Positions 1 to 6,203 are shown, numbered from the stretch's first letter. The stretch is DNA of 7,692 bases from CAZQYC01 sp043746555 (GCA_043746555.1 JAYTQU010000232.1:1-7692); one strand, 5' to 3'. Notes: a model not told the origin generated them from the letters alone. Numbers and translations: made by a program.

Positions 1-97
1 TCGAGAGGTCGTACTTCCGCGACAGGGAACCCGTGGGGTCTTCACGCTTGACGGCGCGAAAACCCGTCGGCGCGGTGAAGAGCGTCTTCACGCCGTA
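1..97 (-). pseudogene. Internal fragment of an acyl-CoA (propionyl/acetyl-CoA) synthetase, running off the left edge
   Basis: Read on the minus strand from position 97, 32 codons stay open to the window edge. They begin YGVKTLFTAPTGFRAVKRED and end with SRKYDLS. From memory of the family this matches an internal stretch of the AMP-binding domain of PrpE-type propionate-CoA ligases, where a GV-x-x-LF-x-APTA-x-R segment is followed by a KYDLSSL segment. These enzymes make acyl-CoA from a short-chain acid, ATP and CoA in the cytoplasm. The N-terminal part of the enzyme is absent: immediately upstream, in the same frame, are a TAG stop (98-100) and then the start of an unrelated MFS transporter. 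Without its own start the fragment cannot be translated as an enzyme. Whether the C-terminal part continues past the edge cannot be seen. The assignment rests on about 30 residues, so it is moderately sure. Confidence 0.6.
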
Positions 98-313
98 CTA
101 CGTTGAGACCCCATCGGCGACGCCTTCGATCACGCCGAGCGCGAACGCGGGCGCGCCCAACACCGATGACAAAAACACCGGCAGCACCGCCGAGGCCATT
201 TCGTGATTCATATCGCTAAACAAACTGGCGAGACCCATGCCCAGAATGTTGCGATTAAGCCAGCGCGGCCTTGACTCGGGAGGACTTGGTTCGCAAGGAG
301 TTGGCTCGCTCAT
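98..313 (-). pseudogene. MFS transporter, N-terminal remnant (truncated)
   Basis: This 71-codon frame encodes a polar N-terminus, then RNILGMGLASLFSDMNHEMA and VLPVFLSSVLGAPAFALGVIEGVADGVS. It matches the first transmembrane helix and start of the second in major facilitator superfamily permeases of the type that carries an LFxD-x-x-xE motif and a LG-x-IEG-x-ADG segment. A full transporter has about 400 residues and 12 helices; here the frame ends at TAG (98-100) right after the ADGVS motif, and the sequence beyond it is an acyl-CoA synthetase segment, not MFS. The product cannot be a working transporter. The start is the ATG at 311-313, with a weak GAGA Shine-Dalgarno about 8 bases upstream, and the 50-codon frame before it ends 12 bases away. 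Substrate unknown. It is either a true pseudogene made by deletion or rearrangement, or a chimeric junction in the sequence. Confidence 0.8.
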
Positions 314-325
314 TGCTCAATCTCG

Positions 326-478
326 CTACGAAAATGGAGCGCCGCGTCTGGTATGCGGATGCGGATGCGGATGCGGCCACGAGAACAACGAGCGAGATGA
401 ATAAGCACTGCCAAACTTCTCTTCGAAAGATTCGAATCGTGCGCTTGGAGAATGCCGGCGATCGAAGAGGTCAGGCAT
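326..478 (-). CDS. Possible small protein, 50 aa, with a C-terminal His-Pro repeat
   Basis: An ATG at 476-478 opens 50 codons ending in TAG at 326-328, 12 bases before the MFS start, which is operon-like spacing. The predicted protein begins MPDLFDRRHSPSARFESFEE, is hydrophilic with no membrane segment, and near its end carries the run WPHPHPHPHT. The His-Pro units are encoded by the hexamer repeat at 354-376. I recognise no family. His-Pro runs can bind transition metals, but that is only inference here. There is a GGA about 10 bases upstream of the ATG and no strong ribosome binding site. It may equally be non-coding leader DNA of the broken MFS gene. Confidence 0.25.
   Translation of the reverse strand: MPDLFDRRHSPSARFESFEEKFGSAYSSRSLFSWPHPHPHPHTRRGAPFS
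354..376. repeat. Hexanucleotide tandem repeat, TGCGGA x 3.8
   Basis: Three complete TGCGGA units are followed by TGCGG, without mismatches. On the minus strand the repeat reads as alternating CCG CAT codons (Pro-His) inside the possible 50-codon gene. A change of one unit would add or remove a His-Pro pair without shifting the frame. Confidence 0.9.
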
Positions 479-668
479 GACTACGATCCGCCATTCATTT
501 CCACGGCGCGGTACGTAGGCATCATCAGCCCATATTCAGCTTTTCAGTGTTGGCTGGACAAGGGCGGTTTGTCGGGGGAGGAATGCCATCTCCCGCCGCC
601 ACTCTAGGCAAGTTGAATCCGCCGCGCAAGACGTAGATGGCGTCATTCCACGGCTTTCGCTCGACCCA
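479..668. other. Intergenic stretch between the PAP2 gene and the small ORF
   Basis: No gene is supported here. On the minus strand the PAP2 frame stays open for 47 codons after its TAA (669-671), to a TGA at 525-527; this reads as WVERKPWNDAIYVLRGGFNL and on, with no family I recognise. A short inverted repeat, GGGAG-9 nt-CTCCC, lies at about 576-594, but no T-run follows on either strand, so it is not a good terminator. Confidence 0.5.
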
Positions 669-1460
669 TTAGCGCAGTTGCGCAGCGTATTGCAGCGACA
701 ATCCACCATTGATGGGTACGACAAACAGCCGAGCGTTGCGTTGTGTTGTTGCGTGGCGGTTCACAATAAACCGTGCGGTCGCTTCGCCGAGCGCCGCACC
801 GGCCACCACATCTGAAAGCCAATGATCATTGTCGCGAACGCGGATATACGCCGTCGCGCCCGCCATGCCATAGCCGATGAGTCGTTTAAGAAATCGATAT
901 TCGTCGCCGCCGGATTCAGCGAATACAGTGCCCACCGCAAATGCCGCAGTGGCGTGTATCGAGGGAAACGAGTCGCCGCCGTTTCCCCACTGGTTTGCCT
1001 CTCTCGTCTCGTATGGGCGTTGACGACCGGTCGCCGTTTTCAGAACGAAAGCGCTTGCCGTGCTCAGGGCCCCCGCTTCCACCATGTCCCACGCAGCGCT
1101 TGTAAACTTCGGATCGTCCTCTAACTTAGAGAGTACCCAGCTACCGACGAACAATGTTGCAGCTGGAACGGCGTCGCGCAAGTCATGCGATGGATTGACC
1201 AAATCCGTTGGCGGAACCGGCGCAAAATGAGCGCGGACGTTGTCATCGTAGTGGTAAGCAACGGCAATAACAGCTAGCGTCCCGCCGAACTCAAGCCAGT
1301 CGCTACCGTCCCAATGAACCGGCGCTTTGACGTATTCCTTTGTATCGGATACCCACGTACTAAAATCGGCAGCGCTCGAAGGCGAAGTCAATAACAATGA
1401 CGAGAGCAACGTCAGCATGGCGGCAAATCCTATCGCGGGCGTTCGTTCGACTGTTTTCAT
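669..1460 (-). CDS. Exported PAP2-family phosphatase (type 2 phosphatidic acid phosphatase / acid phosphatase fold)
   Basis: The 263-residue protein carries the three PAP2 signature blocks. Motif 1 is K141-x6-R148-P149 in KTATGRQRP. Motif 2 is P166-S167-I168-H169, where the usual PSGH glycine is Ile. Motif 3 is R207-x5-H213-x3-D217 in RVRDNDHWLSD. H213 is the expected nucleophile, H169 the acid/base, and K141, R148 and R207 the phosphate-binding residues. The family removes phosphate from lipids such as phosphatidic acid or undecaprenyl pyrophosphate, or from soluble phosphoesters. I chose the ATG at 1458-1460 because it places a basic-then-hydrophobic signal peptide (residues 1-30, cleavage near SSA-ADF) at the N-terminus; the frame is open up to 1646, but that extension is arginine-rich and unlike a protein start. 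Hydrophobic stretches at about 58-70 and 96-112 may be membrane helices, so a membrane or periplasmic location is likely. The end, FVVPINGGLSLQY, fits the tail of exported homologues. All catalytic residues are present, so it should be active; the substrate is unknown. Confidence 0.9.
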   Translation of the reverse strand: MKTVERTPAIGFAAMLTLLSSLLLTSPSSAADFSTWVSDTKEYVKAPVHWDGSDWLEFGGTLAVIAVAYHYDDNVRAHFAPVPPTDLVNPSHDLRDAVPAATLFVGSWVLSKLEDDPKFTSAAWDMVEAGALSTASAFVLKTATGRQRPYETREANQWGNGGDSFPSIHATAAFAVGTVFAESGGDEYRFLKRLIGYGMAGATAYIRVRDNDHWLSDVVAGAALGEATARFIVNRHATTQRNARLFVVPINGGLSLQYAAQLR

Positions 1461-1503
1461 GAAAGATTTCCGATCAGAGGACGTTGCAATTGCTCGTAAT
1501 ATG

Positions 1504-1518
1504 GCTAAGCGCTCTAGC
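1504..1518. promoter_or_regulatory. Imperfect palindrome in the PAP2 leader, possible operator
   Basis: GCTAAGCGCTCTAGC is an inverted repeat with one mismatched position, lying between the candidate -10 box (1551-1556) and the PAP2 start codon. It could be a repressor site or a small RNA hairpin, or chance. Nothing in the window names a regulator for it. Confidence 0.25.
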
Positions 1519-1550
1519 TCTGTGTCACCAATGCTTGCGCAAACTTGAAG

Positions 1551-1556
1551 ATTATA
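1551..1556 (-). promoter_or_regulatory. Candidate -10 box for the PAP2 gene
   Basis: The minus strand reads ATGTATAATC, a perfect TATAAT hexamer, 91 bp upstream of the PAP2 start. It would give a leader of about 85 nt. No good -35 hexamer lies 16-18 bp upstream, so this is a weak call that rests on the -10 alone. Confidence 0.35.
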
Positions 1557-1591
1557 CATGGAACGTGCCGACACTCGCGCCGCGGCTCGCT

Positions 1592-1609
1592 TGCGTGCGT
1601 GCGTGCGTG
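1592..1609. repeat. Tetranucleotide tandem repeat, TGCG x 4.5
   Basis: Four and a half perfect TGCG units lie about 40 bp upstream of the candidate PAP2 -10 box. Tetranucleotide runs can change length by slippage. This one is in non-coding DNA, so any effect would be on promoter spacing; that is speculative. Confidence 0.85.
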
Positions 1610-1903
1610 ATCGAAACTTAAGTGCGAATCGTTTGTTGCAGGTCAAATTGTATTTTCGTTCTGTTCATGGCTGCCGGATCGATTGTCGACGCCTTGCTCG
1701 ATTGGTTGGTCGGCTGAAGAGTTCAATCGAATTGGATATCGCCGCAACCGAACTAGAAACACGCCGCACAGCGATGACAGCAAAAGGCAAAGCGGCTTGG
1801 CAGCCCGCGCAACCGCGCGAACGTTCTGTGTCGGCGGCATTGCAAGCTTATGCGGCACTCACCACCAGTGCGGCACGCGGCGCGGTGCGCGATGTGTCGC
1901 AGC

Positions 1904-2125
1904 TTACGAAATGATGCGCTCAGCGAGGGCGCGTCCAGTATCGACGCAACGCTTCATCGGACTCGTGTAAATGACCACTGGATGCCAATGCATTGCAATC
2001 CTTTCTGCAGTCCGAGTCGCTTGACGCAGTCCGCGCTCGGTCAATTCGAGTTCCGTGCGACCACGGAAGCGTTCTGGATCGATGCCCGAAACCTGTCCGT
2101 GGCGGGCCAAAATAATTCTGGTCAT
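1904..2125 (-). pseudogene. Histidine phosphatase (phosphoglycerate-mutase-like) family, N-terminal remnant
   Basis: The 73-codon frame starts MTRIILARHGQVSG, which holds the family's RHG signature with catalytic H9. It continues with the usual ELTERGLRQA helix and then YTSPMKRCVDTGRALAE, which matches the conserved Y-x-SP-x-x-R-x-x-x-T motif, with phosphate-pocket Arg at 59. The family uses the RHG histidine as a phospho-acceptor to hydrolyse or transfer phosphate, and needs a second Glu near residue 80 and a second His around residue 150. Both are missing because the frame ends at TAA (1904-1906), against a usual length near 200. The start ATG (2123-2125) overlaps the stop of the ATPase gene as ATGA, so it was coupled to it. 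It is probably a broken gene, because no frame downstream restores the motifs. Confidence 0.75.
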
Positions 2126-2931
2126 GGGTTGACCGCCTTACTGCGTGAACGAAGGTTTTGCGGCCGAAGGCGCGGGCCTCTGTGACTTTCGCGAACGGCG
2201 ATCTCAGTGTCCGTACACAGAATCGCCGCATGCAATCGGCCTTCGCTCCAGTATTCCGGCGTCTGTAAACGCCGCATGCATTCGCTTATCCAACCGACGC
2301 GGCCGCGCGCCGCGCGAACGATTTGACGCATCGTACGTTGCTCAATGGTGGGAAGACCGCATTGCGCACAGATGCCGAGACAATGCCGATGGAGTTGGTC
2401 GTAAGATATGAGCGGCATACGAACGGACAATGCGCCCGAGCGCCATGCGCGCATGCGCATCCGCTCCGACTCGGAATCCACATCGGCGACCAGCAACGCG
2501 CCGGCGATCCCGCCGCGCAACCTTCGCAGAAAGCCGATCATTGCTGTCGTCATCGCGGTTGTATGATCGAGCAGCAGCACGCCGCGAACGCGATCGGCCG
2601 CAGCGTGCAATCGAAAGCGCGCCGCGCGCTTGCTCAATCCCTCAATGTCCGTATCCGGATACGCTTGCAGCAACGCAGACACAATATCGGGCAAGCCGGA
2701 AATATGCGACGCAACACCGCAGGGAATCCCAATGGAGCGGTAGTGTTCATGTAGCATTGCAACGAGCGACGATTTTCCAGAACCCCGCGGGCCGTACAAG
2801 GTTAAGTGCGATCCCGATTGCAACCGCGCGCGCAGATCGGCGTGGAAGGCTACAAAGTCTTTAGAATGCGCGATGTGTACGCTGGCTTTCACAATCGGCT
2901 GCTTCAAGTGAGGTTTCATCGATGAACGCAT
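2122..2931 (-). CDS. AAA-type P-loop ATPase, function unknown
   Basis: The protein has 269 residues. A Walker A motif, GPRGSGKS, sits at residues 47-54 after a beta strand (HLTLY). A Walker B strand, VLLLDH, ends in D122, but the catalytic Glu that usually follows is His123. A second hydrophobic strand, GALLVAD, at about 144-150 could be the sensor-1 strand. The layout resembles the single-domain AAA ATPases of the ExeA/TniB/ORC-like group, which act as switches for partner proteins, but no partner is evident. Residues 184-191 contain a C-x3-C-x2-C cluster, unusual for a lid region. There are no signal peptide or membrane helices, so it is cytoplasmic. The C-terminus is basic. Two starts are possible, ATG 2929-2931 and ATG 2917-2919; neither has a clear ribosome binding site, and I give the longer form. 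It shares an ATGA overlap with the histidine-phosphatase frame downstream, and is separated from the efflux operon by 191 bp and a candidate terminator. Confidence 0.75.
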   Translation of the reverse strand: MRSSMKPHLKQPIVKASVHIAHSKDFVAFHADLRARLQSGSHLTLYGPRGSGKSSLVAMLHEHYRSIGIPCGVASHISGLPDIVSALLQAYPDTDIEGLSKRAARFRLHAAADRVRGVLLLDHTTAMTTAMIGFLRRLRGGIAGALLVADVDSESERMRMRAWRSGALSVRMPLISYDQLHRHCLGICAQCGLPTIEQRTMRQIVRAARGRVGWISECMRRLQTPEYWSEGRLHAAILCTDTEIAVRESHRGPRLRPQNLRSRSKAVNP

Positions 2932-2944
2932 CGCGCTAGTGGCT

Positions 2945-2950
2945 GTTATA
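2945..2950 (-). promoter_or_regulatory. Weak candidate -10 box upstream of the ATPase gene
   Basis: The minus strand reads ATGTATAACAG, with TATAAC matching five of six -10 positions and sharing ATGTATAA with the candidate PAP2 -10 box. The nearest -35-like hexamer, TTGCTG, is 20 bp away, which is too far. Transcription from here would start only a few bases before the first ATG, favouring the second ATG (2917-2919) or a nearly leaderless mRNA. Confidence 0.2.
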
Positions 2951-3063
2951 CATATTCAAGGCGCGAAAATCAGCAATCGCTGACCGAAGACGCCCGCACT
3001 TTTTGCGTGAGAGTCTTTTATTAAGGTGGTATCCGGTTGAACGCAGTGGACAAGTTGGTTATC

Positions 3064-3093
3064 AAAAAAACAAAGCACCGCGATAGGTCGGTA
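3064..3093 (-). terminator. Candidate intrinsic terminator after the RND operon
   Basis: Thirty bases past the pump's stop codon, the minus strand has a 5-bp stem, TACCG with CGGTG (one T-G pair), closing an 8-nt loop, followed by CTTTGTTTTTTT. The T-run is good but the stem is short, so termination may be partial. It fits the end of the efflux operon and separates it from the ATPase gene. Confidence 0.45.
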
Positions 3094-3122
3094 ACGCGAA
3101 GAGCGATAGCCACGAGCAACTC

Positions 3123-6100
3123 TTATTCGTCTGGCGCGTTCAAGGGCCTGGATACGCGAGTTTTGGCTTGATCTTCTCTACCCAGTCGAACCAGAACGCT
3201 GTAGATCGTCGGCATGATCAGCAGAACGAGCGGCAATGCCGCGATCAATCCCGAGATGATGCCAATCGCTAGCGGCGTTTGCATGGCGGCACCTGTGCCG
3301 AGGCCGAGAGCGAGTGGCGATAGCGCCAGCACCGCGATGATGGTCGTCATCAAAATGGGGCGCAGCCGATGACGTCCCGCGTTCGCGAGTGCTGCCGCAT
3401 CGATAGGCTTGGTAGTATCGATTTCCGCAAAAAAGAAGATGGCCACTTCCGTCACCATGCCGACGATCATCGTCATACCCATCATCGCGGAGATGTTGAG
3501 CTCTGTGCCGGTGACCCATAAGCCCACGAATACAGCGGCTACCGACAACAGAACAGTAACAAGTATCGAGATGACAATCGCAATGCGTTCGTAGAGATAA
3601 AGAAGCAGCGCAGTGGCGAGTAGCACCGCAGCCGCAAACACGGCAATCAATCCGCGAAAGGAACTCTGCTGCTCCGCATATAACCCACCGTATTCCACTC
3701 GAACGCCGCTTGGCAATCTCATTCCCGCAATCGTGCGCTGCACATCCTTCATGGCGGACCCAAGATCGCGTCCTTCAAGCCGTGCAGTGACGGCGACCAT
3801 CTGCTCAAGATTCTCTCGCGTGATCTGCGGTTGACCCGCTTCAATGGCAACCGACGCAATTCGCTTGAGAGGTAACGTGTGTCCATCGGGAGCGTGCAAC
3901 GGCAGTTCCTGTAGGGACTCGATGCGATTACGCACGTCAGCGCTCGACCAGAGTCGTACGCCGATCAATTTCTCGCCTGTTTGAATTTGGCTCACCACTG
4001 TGCCGCCAATCAACGTTTGGAGCTGACGACCCACTGCATCCGGGTCCAATCCTTCACGCGCGGCCGCGATGCGGTTGACTCGGATGGCGAGCGCATCGCC
4101 GGCAATGCGCAGACCGTCTTGCACCTCGACGACGCCGGCTACCTTTCCGATTTGTTGAGCTACGACGGGAGCGGCCTTCTGGAGCTGAGCGAGATCGGCG
4201 CCGAATAGTTTGACTTCGATCGGTTGTGGCACCGCTGTCAAATCGCCGATCAAGTCCTCCATCAGTTGTGCTGTTTCGATGGCCAGTCCCGGCACTTGCG
4301 CTTCGATCCGTGCGCGAACATCCGCCATCACAGTTTCGATATCGCGTCGTGGCGTCGGCTTCAGATGAATAAAGAAATCGCCTTCGTTCGCCTCGGTGAG
4401 ACCGCCGCCCAATTGCACGCCGGTGCGTCGCGAATAGTTATTGACCTCCGGTGTAGCCTCAATAAGCTTTTCTATTTGTCGCAGTAGCCGATCGGTCTCC
4501 GCGAGCGACGTGCCTGGTGCCGCTCGATAGTCCAATACAAACCCTCCCTCATCCATGTGTGGCATGAATCCCGAAGGCAGTCGAAAGAACGCCAGCACGC
4601 CCACTGCAACAAGCAATCCCACCATAATTGCCGCGACGCTGTGCTGACGCTGGATGCGCAAGGCCATTCGCTCGTACATCGAGCGGACGCGATGAAACAA
4701 TCCACCTTCGTGCTCCGCACGCTCGGCGTCGCGAGCGCGCACCAGCCAATCAGTGAGCAACGGTACGATAAAAAGCGCGATGCAGAGCGATACCGTGAGC
4801 GCCGAGGCCATGGTCAGCGCGAGGCCTTTGAAGAAACCGCCCGTCACGCCCGATAGAAATGCCAGCGGCGCAAAAATGATAATGGTCGCGAGCGACGAGC
4901 CAACGAGGGGACGAAGCATCTCCGCCGCAGCCGGTAAGAGCGATACCGCGGGCGTCGTCGCGCCGCGCTCAACCTGGCGACGCATCAAATGCTCAACCAT
5001 CACGACAGCATCGTCGACGATAAGTCCGACTGCCGCCGCCATACCACCGAGCGTCATGATGTTGAAACTCATGCCGAACAGTGCGAGCAACAATGCGGTG
5101 CTCAGCAATACACTCGGCAATACGATCGCCACCACAAACGTGAGGCGCAGATCGCGCAGGAACGCGAATAGTACAAGTCCCGAGAGAACTGCGCCAATCA
5201 AGATCGCATCGCGCACGCTGCTTGCGGACGCGCGAATGAGTTCGGATTGATCGTAGTAAGTTCCGATCGTCACATCTTTAGGCAATTCTTGCGCATGCGT
5301 CGACAATCGTTCTCGCAACGCATTCACGAGCGCCAGCGTATTGGCACCGCGGCTCTGTCGGATATTAACGAGCACCGCGTCGCCGCCTTCGGCGGTAACT
5401 CGGGTCCACGCGGGCGCGGTCGATAAGCGGATGTCCGCTACGTCCGCAAGCTCAATGGTTCCTTGCGCGCTGCTCTTGAGAATCGTGTGAGCGATATCGT
5501 CGCGTCCATGCAAGCGACTATCGGCGAGCGTCAGATACAAACGATAGCGATCCTCAAGACGTCCGACAGCGGTAACGATGTTGTTGGCTGCAAGTGCTTG
5601 ACTGATGTCTTGCAGCGTGAGCCCCAGCGCTTGCAGTCGCGCCGGTTGCACCAGCACCTGATACTCGGCTTCCTTGCCGCCGAGCACTTCCACTTGCGCA
5701 ACGCCGGGCACGGCGGCAATGAGCGGCCGAAGTTGGTAGAAAGCGAAATCATGCAACGCGACGAGATCGCGCTTGGTCGAACGCAGCGTTAGGCCAAGCA
5801 CCGGGAATACCGTGGGATCCATGCGTCGAACGGTGAAGCGTGTTCCTGTCGGTAGATCGGCCGCGACGCTATTAACCGCCGATTCAAGCTGCAACTGTGC
5901 AGCGACCATGTCTGCTCCCCAGTTGAAGTTGATCGATAACTCCGCCGAACCTCGACTGCTGGTGGAACGAATACCGACAACATCGGGCACGCCGCGCAGT
6001 GCTTGTTCAAGCGGGCGAGTGACTTCGACGACCATGCGATCGACGGGTCGATCGCCGGCGTCAACGCTCACGACCACTCGCGGAAAATCGATCACGGGGA

Positions 6101-6203
6101 AAAGGCCCACAGGCAAGCGCAGCGCCGCGGTTATTCCTCCCAAGACCATAATGATCAATACAAAAAGCACCGAGCGACGATGCCGAGCCACCCATGCGAT
6201 CAC
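3123..6203 (-). CDS. Efflux RND transporter permease (inner-membrane pump subunit)
   Basis: This is a full-length 1026-residue RND pump with the family's duplicated architecture. Helix 1 lies at about 12-30, followed by the first porter region with GLFPVIDFPRVVV (33-45). Helices 2-6 lie at about 332-485, helix 7 at 523-541, the second porter region at 542-848, and helices 8-12 at about 850-1003. The pump exchanges protons for substrate and passes it to the fusion protein and outer membrane channel. Helix 4 carries the proton-relay pair D397-D398 in GLIVDDAVVMVEH, as in drug (HAE1) pumps. The second half has FMPHMDEGGF (546-555), resembling the PxxDEG of metal (HME) pumps. In helix 10 the drug-pump Lys is replaced by VGMVTEVAIFF with E919, which resembles the CusA helix 10 glutamate. 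Helix 11 has RLRPILMT, as in drug pumps. The start is GTG (6201-6203), overlapping the fusion-protein stop as GTGA, with an AGGA ribosome binding site 8 bases upstream. The substrate cannot be assigned. Confidence 0.97.
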   Translation of the reverse strand: MIAWVARHRRSVLFVLIIMVLGGITAALRLPVGLFPVIDFPRVVVSVDAGDRPVDRMVVEVTRPLEQALRGVPDVVGIRSTSSRGSAELSINFNWGADMVAAQLQLESAVNSVAADLPTGTRFTVRRMDPTVFPVLGLTLRSTKRDLVALHDFAFYQLRPLIAAVPGVAQVEVLGGKEAEYQVLVQPARLQALGLTLQDISQALAANNIVTAVGRLEDRYRLYLTLADSRLHGRDDIAHTILKSSAQGTIELADVADIRLSTAPAWTRVTAEGGDAVLVNIRQSRGANTLALVNALRERLSTHAQELPKDVTIGTYYDQSELIRASASSVRDAILIGAVLSGLVLFAFLRDLRLTFVVAIVLPSVLLSTALLLALFGMSFNIMTLGGMAAAVGLIVDDAVVMVEHLMRRQVERGATTPAVSLLPAAAEMLRPLVGSSLATIIIFAPLAFLSGVTGGFFKGLALTMASALTVSLCIALFIVPLLTDWLVRARDAERAEHEGGLFHRVRSMYERMALRIQRQHSVAAIMVGLLVAVGVLAFFRLPSGFMPHMDEGGFVLDYRAAPGTSLAETDRLLRQIEKLIEATPEVNNYSRRTGVQLGGGLTEANEGDFFIHLKPTPRRDIETVMADVRARIEAQVPGLAIETAQLMEDLIGDLTAVPQPIEVKLFGADLAQLQKAAPVVAQQIGKVAGVVEVQDGLRIAGDALAIRVNRIAAAREGLDPDAVGRQLQTLIGGTVVSQIQTGEKLIGVRLWSSADVRNRIESLQELPLHAPDGHTLPLKRIASVAIEAGQPQITRENLEQMVAVTARLEGRDLGSAMKDVQRTIAGMRLPSGVRVEYGGLYAEQQSSFRGLIAVFAAAVLLATALLLYLYERIAIVISILVTVLLSVAAVFVGLWVTGTELNISAMMGMTMIVGMVTEVAIFFFAEIDTTKPIDAAALANAGRHRLRPILMTTIIAVLALSPLALGLGTGAAMQTPLAIGIISGLIAALPLVLLIMPTIYSVLVRLGREDQAKTRVSRPLNAPDE

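Larger units (their letters stand above)
1461..1903. other. 443-bp stretch without a convincing gene
   Basis: This lies between the PAP2 start and the end of the truncated histidine-phosphatase frame. It holds the candidate PAP2 -10 box, the imperfect palindrome and the TGCG repeat. I looked on the minus strand for a frameshifted continuation of the phosphatase and found no frame with its downstream motifs. The plus strand has one open frame, ATG 1558 to TGA 1914 (118 codons), whose last third is alanine-rich and looks somewhat protein-like (for example SVSAALQAYAALTTSAARGA). I recognise no family in it, and its first half overlaps the PAP2 promoter region, so I do not call it a gene. Confidence 0.5.
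2932..3122. other. Intergenic stretch between the RND pump and the ATPase gene
   Basis: These 191 bp hold the candidate terminator of the efflux operon (3064-3093) and a weak candidate -10 box for the ATPase gene (2945-2950). I see no reading frame of note and no clear -35/-10 pair at standard spacing. Confidence 0.5.

Noticed and set aside
354..376. CRISPR-like or phage attachment repeat
   Set aside because: It is a simple contiguous hexamer run without spacers, and there is no integrase or tRNA nearby.
540..610. Degenerate tRNA-like sequence between the PAP2 gene and the small ORF
   Set aside because: The minus strand recalls an antisense T-arm, but there is no 7-bp acceptor stem, no TTCRA loop and no plausible anticodon arm.
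1461..1646. Longer PAP2 protein starting at the ATG at 1644-1646
   Set aside because: The extra 62 residues are basic and would bury the signal peptide; a start at 1458-1460 puts the signal peptide at the N-terminus. The extension also reads through the candidate -10 box.
2323..2864. Plus-strand frames of about 140 codons opposite the ATPase gene
   Set aside because: They are Arg/Ala/His-rich shadows of the ATPase; the minus strand has the Walker motifs.
4753..5250. 165-codon plus-strand frame inside the pump gene
   Set aside because: It lies opposite a well-conserved RND coding region and is Ser/Thr/Arg-rich with no family signature, as expected of a shadow frame.
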